Source: Turritopsis dohrnii
Taxonomy: Eukaryota > Cnidaria > Hydrozoa > Anthoathecata > Oceaniidae
DNA: 64,000 nt
NCBI GenBank assembly: GCA_027922465.2
Contig: BQMF02000336.1
Span: forward strand, 186,001-250,000
Reading direction: 5' to 3'
Under the pieces are notes generated by a model. The model did no database searches. It had not been told where the DNA came from and was given only the letters and a program-made list of their open reading frames with translations. Each line of letters begins with the position of its first letter. Position 1 is the first letter of the stretch. A program made the position numbers and the translations under genes. Below, one piece after another: positions 1 through 56,129 of this stretch.

Positions 1-136
1 TTCATGATTATTTGCTTCACAAATTCACTCGAACAATTCACAAAATATTGTTGTGTAAAAAAGGTCATTAATTATTTATCATGTTATGTTTCTTGTTTGG
101 AATGGAAGAAAAAGATTATGCACATGTACGTAACTG

Positions 137-439
137 GTGTTTGTATGCATTGTGCAACACTTCGAACATCCGCTTCGAAGACTTTATTCTCAAGTGAGTA
201 ACAAAATACTCTTGAATACAATCGGATGGTTTCTACTTGAAGCATTCATTTTAATTTGGTTTTCAACAAACTGTCTTGTCAGTGAATGTGAACCAGGTGG
301 CCAAGTCTATTTTTATTATTCAACTGATCCCACCAGAAAAAGATTTTTTAAAACATGTTTGTTCATAAACATCAAGAAAGTCGATAAGGTAGAGAAAGAT
401 AAGTTTAATAATCAAACGGAGAATAACGAGAAGTTTTAA
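137..439 (+). CDS. Unrecognised 100-codon open frame inside GTGAC/GATTATA element
   Basis: This open stretch has no in-frame ATG at its start. The identical 100-residue translation recurs at 29749-30051 on the minus strand. It contains a hydrophobic run (around GWFLLEAFILIWF) followed by Cys residues and a charged tail (KKVDKVEKDKF), resembling a signal or membrane segment plus a short luminal piece. It could be a captured host exon or a chance frame kept only because the two copies are young. No family was recognised. Confidence 0.2.
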   Translation: MFVCIVQHFEHPLRRLYSQVSNKILLNTIGWFLLEAFILIWFSTNCLVSECEPGGQVYFYYSTDPTRKRFFKTCLFINIKKVDKVEKDKFNNQTENNEKF

Positions 440-840
440 TCACTTTTTGATTAACCTTTACGCCTTGAAGAATGGCTTCTTCTTACTCTTCCTTAATACT
501 TAAAAGTATGCTATGCTTGCGACATAATCGTACAACGTTTTGAACTTTTGTTACGTAACATGTCACAAATGACCGCCAAACATTGGATTAAAGAGCATTC
601 TATTACTAACACAAATGACCACTCTTATAGTAAACAAGACGTTTTTCCAAGAGGCCTGGCCGAAGTAGCATTTAAATTACACCACATATAGGGCGCGGAT
701 AACTGTATACCTATACGTACATATTATAATATGGCGTATAATGTTCCCATGACATGACTCTCTTTACCGCGAAGCAGAACTAAGGGCTTTTGAATTTTGC
801 CTATTGATGACATAGGTTATAGTTTAGATAGAATCTATAA

Positions 841-1035
841 CTTATAAATTAGATTGTAGATTAGAGATTAATCTATAATCTATAATCTATAATCTATAAT
901 CTATAATCGATAATCTATAATCGATAATCTATAATTATAGATAATTATAGATTATAGATTATAGATTATAGATTAGATTTATCTATAATTTCTATTGTTT
1001 TCTTATCTATAATCTATAATCTATAATCTATAATT
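841..1035. repeat. Subterminal GATTATA/TATAATC array
   Basis: Tandem 7-bp units of the type TATAATC on one side and GATTATA on the other, with scattered TATCGAT variants, form an inverted array just inside the element terminus. The same array, differing slightly in unit number, lies at 29155-29345. A related array lies at the other terminus of that element (31605-31810). Confidence 0.85.
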
Positions 1036-1070
1036 CCATTGTTAGTTTTTTCCCGTGGACGGTCACATTT

Positions 1071-1995
1071 AATGAATGTTTAATTATCGTTTTCATTTTT
1101 GTATTTGCTCTATAAACCAAATATGAAAATTGTGGTTACGTCCTTGACTGTTATGAGGCTATTATCTAGTAAATTTTGTATGTGTGGACCGGGTACCTTT
1201 AGATTCTTTATTTGGCCCAATGTGGTTTCTACTGTCGAATAATGATTTTCAGAGTGTCTTAGCCATATATGTACTAATAAAATCTATTTGAAATACAACC
1301 TATTGTATAATGATGCTTATGTATTATTATTTTCATGTATCAATGAAAGTAGTAAATATTTCACATAAGCAGCACCTTTTGAGGGCCAGAACTTTTTTTT
1401 CCATGAAGGTTTCGGCAATTAGATTCACGAACACTAATTGATACCATCGTAAACATGTATCTTCAAAAAATATTTAAAGTCTACACAACAAGATCCTGTA
1501 TAAAATAAGATAAAACAGATTTTCTAATGAAGCCACAATATCTTGAAAAGATGAGATAGTCAAACTAAATAATGATGTTATTTTAACTAATGCGAACTAA
1601 TTACAGTGCATTTTCAAAAAAAGTATAATTAAATTTTGAATATGCATAACTTTTTGGTTGTTGCTGTATAAACTTCATTTTTATACCAATCGAAAGGATA
1701 TTTTGTAAATATTTCAAAAATTGAAGTTTCGAAATGTAGAAAACATAAGGGAAGAAGAAAAATCAATTTTTATCAAAGATTTGCACTACTAACTGTATAA
1801 AAGCTTACTAATGATGAAGTTAAGTTACATCTCTCCTATTGTTTTAAGGCGCTAAGTCCACACAAATATTTTATTAATTTCATTTTTGCACTGAGACCCC
1901 ACATTGATATTAAAAATAAAAACATTTTGTGAACAAATAAGCGTATGTTTTGCTTAAAAATTATTTCCCAAATTACTTTCGCTGTTTGAATAAAT
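1071..1995. other. Intergenic or intronic DNA, nothing recognised
   Basis: AT-rich sequence between two mobile elements. No convincing open frame, RNA gene or terminal repeat was seen. It is probably intron of the TPR gene or upstream flank. Confidence 0.5.
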
Positions 1996-2027
1996 GTGAC
2001 GTTCCAGGGGATTTTGATAACAAATGA

Positions 2028-2200
2028 TAAAACGTTTTATAACGTTTAAACGTTTTACACTTTGTTGAAAAACGTTTTTTCAGTAACGAAAAAACGTTTT
2101 CTTGTCATGTACGCAACGTTGTAAACATTTTCTTAAACGTTTTTTCATTTTCGTAAAAAACGTTGTTTTTTTTGCTTTCGAAAAAACGTTTAAACGTTTT
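2028..2200. repeat. AAACGTTT palindrome array, left subterminal
   Basis: More than ten occurrences of AACGTT embedded in A and T runs, in both orientations because the core is self-complementary. The matching right-end array is at about 4095-4280. The arrangement resembles subterminal transposase-binding repeats. Confidence 0.8.
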
Positions 2201-3384
2201 TACATAAAAAAAGATGAAAATGATTTCTAACTGTTGTTTACAAAAAGCATTTTCAGTTACTCAACCCGCTCCAAACACTTTAGCCTTATGCTGTCCAAGA
2301 AGAATTCCTAGTTGGTCTGGAATCAATGGAAAATAAGTCGCCCAAGGACCACGTCATAAATAATTACGCTATAAATTGTACTGAATAAGTGTAGTTTTTC
2401 GTTAGAATTTAAATCCTGGAATACGGTTTAATCCATAATACATAATGTCAGTACTAACTGGTGGCTGTAATTCGTTATTAAAACCAGTTATAATACATTT
2501 TGTATAACCATTCACTTGAGAGAAAAACATTGACGTCATTAAACTCAATCAAAACAAAAGAACGCACCTTGTTCATAAATACATTCACAGGTAGCACATG
2601 TAAGTATATTTATGCACTGATTACCTGGTTCTCATTCAGTTAAAGATTAAATAAACAACACCTGTCTCAAAAGTTACTACAAATAGAAACCGTCCGCTAT
2701 AATTCCATTAATTTTATAATAGAATGAAGTTGATAGAGTTGTTATCTTGCAAATCCTCGGGGGGAAAGTTTCATGTTTATTTTCGTAAAGATGTATTTTC
2801 ACTCGGCGAAAGTCGTTGAAAATGGATAATTTTTACAGAAAATGTCAGATCTGGGAAAACCTTAATTATTCTTTTTTAAGAGGCATTTCACTTTCACTAA
2901 GTGAAGATGCACTCTTAATCAAATTGCTTTACAACGTTTTTAGTTATCTTTATGGACTTCATTTTGATAATGTTTTAAGGTTCTGAGATGAGTAACTAGC
3001 CGCCAAGGCGGCGTCGCTCGCCGCCCATGTCCACTGTCCATGTATCACTGTAACAATAAACGTAAAATTTCCTTATAAACAGCTCGTACAACTTGTGTTC
3101 AACCAGAAGCAGATTCGAAGTCACAACCTCTGGTAAAACCGATCTTTTATCAGTGTAACAATACACTCAAAACGTAGAGAGAGAAAACTTCAACTTTTTA
3201 TTAACTTTTGTTTTAAAAAAGTTACGCGCTCTAACATGGGTGCTATCAAACAGGGGGAAAATGGTTTCTCTTCTAAAAAAAGTTCACACGGAGGAGAGAA
3301 AAAAGGCACGTGCTAAATGAATAAATAGAATAAAAAAACGTTCGATCAGAACGCTTAACAATTAAAAGAAGAAATTAATAAAAG

Positions 3385-3850
3385 CAAAAAAAAAAAAAAA
3401 AAACATTTTCTTTTATGATACTCTTTTTTTACCTATCGGTTTTTAAACATTTTGATTGCTCAAAAAAAGGTTCACCCGTCTCAGACAGTCAGGCAAGAGA
3501 TAGTGGTAAATCGCACATGCTGCCACGTTCTGCCACTGCTGCTTTTTGTCCAAAATGTTTAATCAGTTAGTTTCTTTGTATTTAGTTGATGTACTGTTTT
3601 CAAAACCAAGTCAACGTGGAATATAAATCTAACAGTAACGATAAAAACGAAACGTTATTCCTATTAGTTCATCAGCCAAAAAAGGTCACGTTCGATTGGG
3701 GTTGCAATGTATTTGCTTCGAACTCACGTCGCACACAAAAAAATAAATAATTTCGCTCACAACTCAATCTACCATTTTGCGTGACTTACAAACAAACAAA
3801 CAAACGCACAAACAAACAAACAAACAGAGAATCGGCTATTAATATATAGA
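3385..3850. repeat. Dispersed repeat nested in the AACGTT element
   Basis: The reverse complement of this stretch occurs, split by insertions, at 53240-53420, about 54240-54416 and 61972-62120. Shared landmarks are the 'TCAGACAGTCAGGCAAG' end, the 'CTGCCACGTTCTGCC' block, the 'TCACGTCGCACAC' block and a run of CAAA units ending at 'GAATCGGCTATTAATATA'. It contains no open frame and is of unknown class. Confidence 0.7.
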
Positions 3851-5258
3851 TGTGCGCGACTGAATCAAAAATCAGTACGCTCATACGCGCAACCACCGCG
3901 ATTGATATGGAAACCGGCCTTTAGTTCCGTCTTCCTAGCTATATAGCTGCCGAAGTAACTGCCCGCCGACTATGAGTGAAAATGATTATTGTGTTCAGTA
4001 TCTGGTCTTCCCTTGAGCATTTTTGAGAATTAAACATCGTTTTTTTGGGTTTTTTTTAACTTTCTTAACTTTATGTTTACTGTGGAGCAACCCGAAAGTA
4101 AAAAATTCAAGTTTTAAAACAAAACGTTTTTAACAATAAAGTTTTTAATGTTACTGCATAAAATGTTTTAAGAAACGTTTAAACGTTTTCTCTTTCGAAT
4201 TCTTGAAACGTTTTCTAACGTTTTTTTCTACTGTTTTTACAACGTTTTTAACCTTTTTTGAAAAACATTTTATCATTTGTTATCAAAATCTCCTGGAACG
4301 TCACAAATTATGTCTTTTCATTCACCTGTGAATGGACTTTTCTAAAGTTAATAGTGCCAATCGTTGACAATAATTTATTTTTCATTCCCAAACTTTAGTG
4401 TTTGAAAAATTTCAAACATTTCCTATCGCATGATAAAAATCAAGTTTTTTACGAAAACAAATACAAAGTTATTCACATTCAAAGTTTGAAGACACACTGT
4501 ATATTATTTGTCTCATTATAAAAGATTTCTTTATTATCAATCAGGTAATGAAACAGAATTCATGTGACATTTGCATTTGTTTGAAAAGATACTTATTGTG
4601 TGATGATGTTATAAGTAAACTCATCCTTTTATCTATTTTTAAATTTGCTGCATTTTTTTAAAATTTCATATAAGTGGAAACTTTTGACGGTTTTTTGAAG
4701 TAACCATTCGCACACATATGAGGAGACGATTATAATGTATAGTGCTGTTATTACTAGTAATTCTCCTACAAACATATGATGGGAAAATATCATTTATCTG
4801 AAGGATGCACATCTGATATTATTAACGGTCCCAAAGCAAAGTCTAGCGGAATTATGATATTGAAATGAATTTATAGATTTCTATTTTTGAGGCAAATGAG
4901 TTTTTCTAAGGAAAGTATTTTAAAGAACCATTTTCACACAAGCGAAAAAGCGGCTGCAATTTGTAATGGCCTTCTTAGTAGCAATTTTCCTATAAACATG
5001 TGTGCAGGAAATATAATTTATATAAATGATGGATCTGTGAACTTTTTAATGCCTCCTTTTGATGAATTTTCTTTCATATTATTGAGTTAGCAGCATGAGT
5101 TTCACATACAAAATGTTTCCGTTCGTTCCTCAAAGATAGCAGAAGAGGTTGCCTTGTTATTAAACTTGGTAAAATATATAGGGGTCCCGTAATGGAGATG
5201 ATACTTTAATTGAATTTATTCTTCAAACTTGTCACACTACTTTTTAAATATATTTTAG

Positions 5259-49382
<44,124 letters not shown>

Positions 49383-50009
49383 TGAAAAGATCAATTAGAT
49401 CAAAAGGTTTTTTGTAATTTAATTTAACTCGTACGTCTAAAGCGTTAGGCTACAATAAATCTTACGAAAGAAGTATTAATACAACATACAAAATCTCTCT
49501 TTCTTTGAGTTTTTAGTCATGTGCATGTTCTCGTTTATTTTTTTAATGGCGGAACAGTATGTATTAGAGGGAAGTAATTGGACTTGGAAGAAAAATACAT
49601 GGAGCTTATTTTTCTTTTTCGATTTTCTGTTTGTGTATTTTTCATTTTTCTTAAAAAACATCTTGAGAAAGCTGAACAAAGTTGGCACTGTACTGATATA
49701 ATTTCTTTTGGCAGCTGACAAAGATCAGTTGAAGTAGACGCAGTTATAATTGTTGGTTCTTTATTTTTTGAAACGTACAATATTTTGTTTGCTTATACAA
49801 ATATTTATACGCGATAGACTTTGCAAACAACATGTACTAGCAAGTAGTTCTCACTATTATAAATGCCCCCGCAACAGACTGAAAATATGGCAGACCTATA
49901 TTATCCCAGAATATGGTTGGACAAGTTTTACAATACAACGAATAGTTTAATGAGCAGCTAGTGTAACCATGTGGCATAGTGTAGTGGTGGCGGTATGTCA
50001 AAACTAACT
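49383..50009. other. Probable 3' untranslated and flanking DNA
   Basis: Follows the candidate terminal exon. AATAAA at 49454-49459 could be the poly(A) signal. Small open frames here are AT-driven and unrecognised. Confidence 0.4.
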
Positions 50010-50530
50010 TAGAATACGCAAACGAAATATATCTAAACTTAAATAGGAGCCAAAAGAAAAAAACAAACTTTAACGAAAAAAAATTAAAGCAAAAAATCCA
50101 TTGGAAATCATTTCAAGCGTTTCAAGATTTGATTCAAAATAAAAAATAGCCAAGATTTAGAGCTAAAACATCATATACAAAAATAAAATGCATGGTTGGT
50201 AAAATGTGAGATTTCAAGCTGTGCTTCAACATCTTTGTCGTTCTCTTCACGAAATCAACACAAAAGTAATATGAAAAATGTCTAACCAAGTTTAGCAAAC
50301 GAACTTTCTAGATGACACAGTAAAATATAATAATAAATTAGGAGAAAGATACGAAAAAACATTCTGTGTCCCACTTACAGTACCATTCTTTGACACGGGA
50401 AACATACCAGCGTGTAACAGTAACACGCAAAGTTGGTGGATGATGAAGATGATGAACAAAATCGTAAACTGCCTTTCGCCTATCTGGTGAAAGTACTATG
50501 CCTCCTTGCTCGTATACGCTCGCTAGTTAA
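50010..50530 (-). mobile_element. Fragment of the hAT element interior
   Basis: In reverse orientation this stretch resembles 24730-25400 inside the hAT element. Shared landmarks are the AGTGGGACACAGAATGTTTTTTCG-like block, the 'GAAGCACAGCTTGAAATC' block and the ATGATGAAGATGATG run next to AGTTGGTGG. It is a diverged, truncated copy without ends or coding capacity. Confidence 0.65.
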
Positions 50531-50810
50531 AAATCTGGACTGTGGTAAGTAGGGAAAAGAAAGACAAAATACGACTTAAACAAAAACAAACTCTACAGAT
50601 TTTCTGTTTTTTGCATCCAAATTGAAAAATTTTGCCCTCCTTAGACACGTAATCTGACCTATCTCATCTTAAAAGCATTCGGAGGCCATAAAAATTAATT
50701 TTAATTGTTAGAATGTTCACCAATTAACTTTTTCTTTGTTTTTGCTTCTCGTATTCTTAGAGGCAAGCCGTTGAAAACGAAACTTTTTTCCCCATATTTT
50801 ACTATAAATA

Positions 50811-51276
50811 CACGTTTTTTTTTTATAAGAAAGTCACTTTTTGGCCCGAGCCTCGATTTTCTTAAGGTTTTTGACCAAATGAGGCTGAGATTTTCTTAAT
50901 ATTTTCTTAACTTTTCCGCTCTGAATTTCCTTTTGTTAAGACTTTGCTTTAATCATAAGCAGTAGAAACATCAATTTTGGAGAAAAAAATCACTTTTTCC
51001 TCCAAATAGCAATACGATTTTCTGCGGAATTCTTTTCAGTTTTGCTGTTTTATGAAACTTATGTTACTTTAGATTACATCCGTTAGAATGACGTCAAAAT
51101 ACCAAAGTTAACCGTTTTTTCCCTACTGAAACTCAATACGACCTAAAAGCTGATGTTTAAAAAAATGTGATTTTTGGAAAACTGAGGCTCGGCATTTTCT
51201 TAAGATTTTCTTAAGGTTTTGAGGTTTTTGAGCCTCATTTTCTTATAAAAATTTTTCTTATAAAAAAAAAAACGTG
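50811..51276. mobile_element. 466-bp MITE with CACGTTTTTTT ends
   Basis: Ends CACGTTTTTTTTTTATAAGA and the inverse, TA on both sides (50809-50810, 51277-51278). Inside, GAGCCTCGATTTTCTTAAGG-type sequence is inverted at the other end (AACTGAGGCTCGGC). Confidence 0.75.
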
Positions 51277-51639
51277 TAGTTCACTTTGGTTATTAAATCA
51301 GTTGCTTATAAGATTTTTAGCATAGCAGTTGTACTCTTGAATTTAGTAAAGTTCTTTTAGTTAAGTCCCTCGTATTTAATAAAACATTTATTTACATTTT
51401 TCCAAAACATTTTCTTTATTTTTTCAAAAAACAACTTTTCATTTCAGTTGAAGGATGTTGAAAAGGGCTTTCTATTGATGTAGTAATTTTACTAAAATTC
51501 GGTAACTTCATGGAAAGAAAATTTTCATTTTCCACGTTAAGAAACACATTGTATATTTGTCACGTTAGAAATATTTGGTAACTTCTAGGGAGCTTAATAT
51601 TCCAAGAGCCAGTGACATTTTAGCCTAACCCATTTGACA

Positions 51640-52260
51640 CAGAAAGATGGACGTCACCAATGGACACTAAGTATCAGTTAAAACATTTGTAAGTTGATCA
51701 GCTGCTCCCGCTGTGAGGGATCTAGTTGCCTTGGACCCCAAAAGTTTGCAGCAACTAAGCCCATCTGATAAATGGCTGAAATTGTGCCTAGAGAAGGTCT
51801 ATGTAGTGACGAGATAATTGGTCAATAAGATTGCCGAAAAATTCGGTGGCAGCAGCTGTTCAGCTGGCTTTGATTATTTCGGTGACATCATTTCAAAGGG
51901 TAAACACTTCTCGAACCCATAACGAAAATGGCTGAAACATTGCATGGTAGAAGCGGTATAATGGAGCAATTGGACAATTATCAACAAAATATCCCGGGTG
52001 AGAGTGCGTCAACTGGCCTCACTTATTCCCATATGACACCATTTATAAATTCCTTGAAACTTTCACAAAATCAGACGAGCCAAATAAAGATCGGTTGTTT
52101 AAAAGGGTTAACCAGTTAACGCATGTTCCTTTATCACCTACAGTAATTACTGGCGATATTTGCAAACCTATAAACTATTAGTGAGGGCTAAATACATAGC
52201 GCGGAAATTTGGCAAAATATCGACGCTTGAGAATAAATCGGAGATGTTCTTTTTACAATG
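51640..52260 (+). pseudogene. Degraded coding sequence of unknown origin
   Basis: Frame fragments such as 'RDLVALDPKSLQQLSPSD' and 'KIAEKFGGSSCSAGF' have a protein-like composition and less AT bias than their surroundings, but are broken by many stops and frameshifts. No family was recognised. It may be an old retroelement gag or host pseudogene. Confidence 0.3.
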
Positions 52261-52831
52261 ACAATTTTCATGACGTTTTATCATTTGGACTCCACTTTTA
52301 TAAACATCTTCATCGTGTATTGTCCCGTGTATCATCGTAGCTTCTCATAGTAGTTCTTATGGTCTTGAAAATGTTTCTCCCTGATTTAATGATTCAATAA
52401 CCCAAATTTCTTATATCGATAAGGATGTTGTGTCTTTACAATATTTCTTCACACGTTGTTTTTTGTTTTCTTACTTCATTTACTTTATTTTAGAGCAAGA
52501 TGGAAATCCTGGCCCAAGTAACAGATAGGAAGATCCTATCATGAAATATTCAGATGACTTCAATCATGGTTCCAAGGGAAAAAGATCAAAAGTTTGTCGT
52601 GGATTTAGAGACGCATTTTGCATTTTGTGCTGTTTCTTTTTCATTACTTCAATATTTCATTACTTATTTTTTACTTTTACTCATTTTTGTATTTTTATAT
52701 GTTTATTAACAGAACACATAGTTTTTACAGCTACGTTTTAGTGTGAGTGTAAAACTCAATATATATTTCGATATTTTTTTATCAGTGCCATGACGAAGAT
52801 CTTTCATTTCCATGTCTGAGTCCGAACAATA

Positions 52832-53063
52832 CACCTTTCCCGTAATTGATTGCGCAATACTTTTTACCATACTCCGCCTCGTTTTCGCAAAGGTTGATAT
52901 GGTAACAGAATGGCACGGGACTCATTTCAGTAATGAGCAATTAGTGTAATGATTGTGATAGTGTTAATGATTGAGCACGGGAGATTCGGTTGTCATGGTA
53001 TAGCATATTGAAAACGAGGTAGAGCATGATAAAAATATTGCGCAATCAATTACGGGAAAGGTG
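52832..53063. mobile_element. 232-bp MITE
   Basis: Ends CACCTTTCCCGTAATTGATT and the inverse, TA on both sides (52830-52831, 53064-53065). A second inverted pair (CTCGTTTTCGCAA / TTGAAAACGAGG) lies inside. No coding frame. Confidence 0.8.
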
Positions 53064-53239
53064 TATTTCAGCAGTTCTTTCCATCCATTCATTAACACCG
53101 TGTTCTTGCTCACTCCCGTTACACATTAATTTTCATTAACTGGTTTGCAGGAAAATGAGTTTAATTTGATATCCTGGGAAAATTCATAAAAATCAAAATT
53201 CAAACTCAAATGCAAAGTACCATATCGATTATTGTAATG

Positions 53240-54416
53240 CCTATATATTAATAGCCGATTCTCCGTCTGTTTGTTTGTTTGTTTGTCTGTAAGTCACGCA
53301 AAATGGTAGATTTAGTTGTGAGCGAAATTATTTCTTTTTTTGTGTGCGACGTGAGTTCGAAGCAAATACATTGCAACCCCAATTGAACGTGACTTTTTTT
53401 GGCTGCTGAACTAATAGGAACAAGAGCCATATGGCACAAAACGGTAGCAGCATTTCAACTCGCAATGTACAAAACGAAATAGATTCTCAATTAATTAGTC
53501 TGAAAGCCCCATGAAGCTTTGTCGACCTTTGTTTATCTCTTAGGCTTAAATTAAGGCAATTTTCATTTGAAAAAGTGTAAACAGGGCTTAACTAAAACCA
53601 CCAGAAAACTATTTGATACAAACAAAAGAAATATGCACAATACACGAAACTATGTTTTTTATATCAGATTTTTTTTTATAAAAAGAAAGCTATGTAAGAT
53701 CGAAAAGAAAAAAAAAACAAACGTCTTCTAAAAATATAAGAAACAAAGTAAAACCGTTTCAAACTTTAATCCAAGACATTTTTGTAGACACAAGCAAACA
53801 AAATACACACGTACAAAATATAAAAAAAATGTAAAATGCTTTTAAAAGGTTTAAGTTCGATGAATTTCGATGAATCTTTGTAACTGCAAGAAGAAGAGAG
53901 CTTCGAACTTCGAAGCACAAGACGTTCCAAAAACAAAGCTTAAGTTTATTTTAACCGTGTTTCAAATTAGGTGCAACTAAAGGTCCCCACCGTGTTTTTA
54001 ATAGGAAAATGTTTATTTAATGGCGAATCTATGGTAAAATACTAAAAGAACGTATAAAGAATGTTTTGATAGTTATAAAAATTATTAGCCTCCGTTCTTT
54101 AGTTGCAATTTACGCAGTTTCGGAAGCGACATTGGTAGGCTGCACAGGCTAAACTGCCATTTCGGTCGGTAGTAGTAGTAGGAGGAGGAGGAGGAGTAGT
54201 CCAAGGGTGTTTTAATACGGTATTCGCTTCGCTGCTACCGTAATAACGTTTTATTTTTATTATTATTGTTAGTTTTACATTCCAAGGACTACGTTGACTA
54301 CGTTGGCTTTGAAAACAATACATCAACTAAATACAAAGAAACTAACTGATTAAACAGTTTGGACAAAAAGCAGCAGTGGCAGAACGTGGCAGCATGTTTG
54401 CCAGTGTATCCTAATA
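53240..54416 (-). repeat. Interrupted second copy of the 3385-3850 repeat
   Basis: Positions 53240-53420 and about 54240-54416 are the reverse complement of parts of 3480-3850. About 0.82 kb of other DNA interrupts it between 'ACTAATAGGAA' and 'AATAACG', and carries an ACGGTAGCAGC/GCTGCTACCGT pair. The rest of the copy continues at 61972 after the 7.55-kb insertion. Confidence 0.7.
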
Positions 54417-54433
54417 ATAATAATAATAATAAT
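54413..54433 (+). repeat. (TAA)n microsatellite at insertion edge
   Basis: About seven TAA units directly after TGTATCC. They mark the left edge of the 7.55-kb insertion that ends at TGTATCC 61972-61978. Confidence 0.85.
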
Positions 54434-54439
54434 GACCCA

Positions 54440-55681
54440 ATGACCTCGAGTCTGTTACTAAGATCTTTGCAGATGATACTTCACTCTTTTCTTTGGTTAA
54501 AAATCAGCAGGAAAGCTCAAACAAGCTGAATAGAGATTTGGAGAGAATTCCTGTTTGGGCTCATCAATGGAAGATGTCATTTAATCCTGATCCTTCAAAG
54601 CAGGCGGTTGGAGTCTTTTTTTCAAAAAGGCCTGCTGTAGCTAATGTTCCGCTTATTTCCTTCAATGGTGCTCCAATACACTCTTCTAATAGCCAAAAGC
54701 ATTTAGGACTTGTCCTGGATGCTAAGCTAAACTTCGATTGTCATCTCAATGGGAAAATTCAGAAAGCAAACAAAGGCATCGGCCTTATTAATAAACTTCG
54801 CAAGTATTTATCGCGAAGTGCTCTCTTAACCATATTCAAGGCTTACGTTAGACCTCATTTAGATTATGGAGATATCATATACGATAATCCAGGCAACGCC
54901 ATTTTTTTCGCAAAAACTTGAGTCTGTTCAGTATAATGCCAGTCTAGCTATTACCGGATGCATCCGTGGGACCTCAAGGGAGAAGCTTTATTCTGAGCTG
55001 GGTATTGAGAGCTTGGCCGACCGACGTCAAAGCCGAAGGCTTTTCTTTTTCTACAAAATTATGAATGGAATGGCCCCAAGTTATTTGTCTGACTTGATTC
55101 CTATTCAGAATAGAGCTCCTGCCAATCTCAGATTGAGATTTCCTGTGTATCCAATGGAGGCTCGTACTGAACGCTATCGAAACTCTTTCTTTCCATCTTG
55201 TATCAATCAGTGGAATAGCTTGGATCATCGTATACGTGATCTCCCTTCTATTTCTAGTTTTAAGCGTGCTATCTTTGAATTCATCCGTCCAAAGCCGTCG
55301 CCAACTTTTGGAGTCCAAAACAATTATGGCCTTGTATTACTTACTCGGTTAAGGGTTGGGTTTAGTCATCTTCGTGAACATAAATTTAGGCACGGGTTTC
55401 TTGATACGCTCGACCCCTTTTGTGCTTGTAGAACAAATTCTATTGAGACAACCAAACATTACCTATTGCAATGCTCGGACTTTTCAAACCAAAGACTCGA
55501 GCTGTTTGACAACCTCAGAACTGTAGATGCTGTATTTATGCCACTAAACCTAAAATCTTTAGGACGACTTTTGCTTTTTGGCGATTTATCTTTGTCTGTA
55601 AATGAAAATCGAGACATTTTAAATCATGTTATTACATTTATTTTAGAAACCGATCGTTTTAGTGGCTCTCTCTTTGATTGA
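54440..55681 (+). pseudogene. LINE reverse transcriptase C-terminal part, frameshifted
   Basis: Starts just before the polymerase motif FADD (VTKIFADDTSLFS), so the LINE is 5'-truncated. It continues with 'HLGLVLDAKLNFDCHL', 'YVRPHLDYGDIIYDNPGN' and, after a frameshift near 54900, 'KLESVQYNASLAITGCIRGT'. The last 100 residues carry a Cys-rich motif (DPFCACRTNSIETTKHYLLQC), typical of the ends of jockey-like LINE proteins in invertebrates. The gene is not functional. Confidence 0.88.
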
Positions 55682-56033
55682 AATGTAACTCCTCCCTTAA
55701 ACTGTTTTTTTGTTTATTATATATATTTTAGTTTTATTTTTTTTTTTTTTTTATGTTTGTCATCCTATTTTTCTTATAGTCTATAGAGTCCAAGCTCCTG
55801 GCGATGTCGCCTAGTGTGTCTTGATGGAGCTTGGGTTCTCTTGTTGTTTTTGTGTAATCCTGTAATTGTTTATGTATTGTGTTTCAAAATTATAAAGAAA
55901 AAAAAAATTATTTTCGGATCCTACTTCTGGCGATATCGCCTTGAGCGCCTTGCGGAAGTAGGGTCCTTTAACGTTTGTATTTGTATTTGTTTTTGTGTAC
56001 GTGATGATTAATTCAATAAAGAAAAAAAAAAGA
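55682..56033 (+). mobile_element. 3' untranslated region and tail of the LINE
   Basis: Two similar stem-loop blocks, AGCTCCTGGCGATGTCGCC and TACTTCTGGCGATATCGCC with partners GGAGCTT and GGAAGTAGG, precede AATAAAG and an A-rich tail. The repeated stem-loops are likely the signal recognised by the LINE reverse transcriptase. Confidence 0.65.
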
Positions 56034-56129
56034 ATTTATTTCAGCATTTCCAATAAAATACAATTGGCTCTTCATCTGAAATTTGTATGAGTACTGTATG
56101 TGGATGGCGTTAATACAAAACTTATTTTA

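Larger units (their letters stand above)
1..1066 (-). mobile_element. GTGAC/GATTATA element, partial copy cut by window start
   Basis: The segment ends at 1066 in GTTTTTTCCCGTGGACGGTCAC, the inverse of the left end of the complete element at 29115-31839, and is followed by ATTT as in that copy. Positions 1-1066 read as the reverse complement of about 29115-30185. The open frames in both copies translate identically, so the copies are very similar and at least one moved recently. The rest of this copy lies upstream of the window. No transposase is visible, so it is classed as a non-autonomous DNA transposon of unknown superfamily. Confidence 0.8.
1996..4304. mobile_element. GTGAC/AACGTT non-autonomous DNA transposon
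   Basis: The left end begins GTGACGTTCCAGGGGATTTT and the right end is its inverse (CCTGGAACGTCAC). The 4-bp AAAT occurs on both sides (1992-1995 and 4305-4308). Just inside each terminus is a dense array of the palindrome AAACGTTT (about 2028-2200 and 4095-4280). The interior (about 2515-2960) is homologous to the interior of the copy at 12031-14110, for example around 'GAAACCGTCCGC'. No coding frame of useful size is present. Superfamily unknown. Confidence 0.85.

Noticed and set aside
4887..5090. Repeated open frame starting MSFSKESILKNHFHT in several introns
   Set aside because: It recurs at 6191, 8297 and in fragments near 27245, but is broken by stops in other cassettes (for example near 22060) and lacks splice sites. 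It is shared because the cassettes are duplicates.
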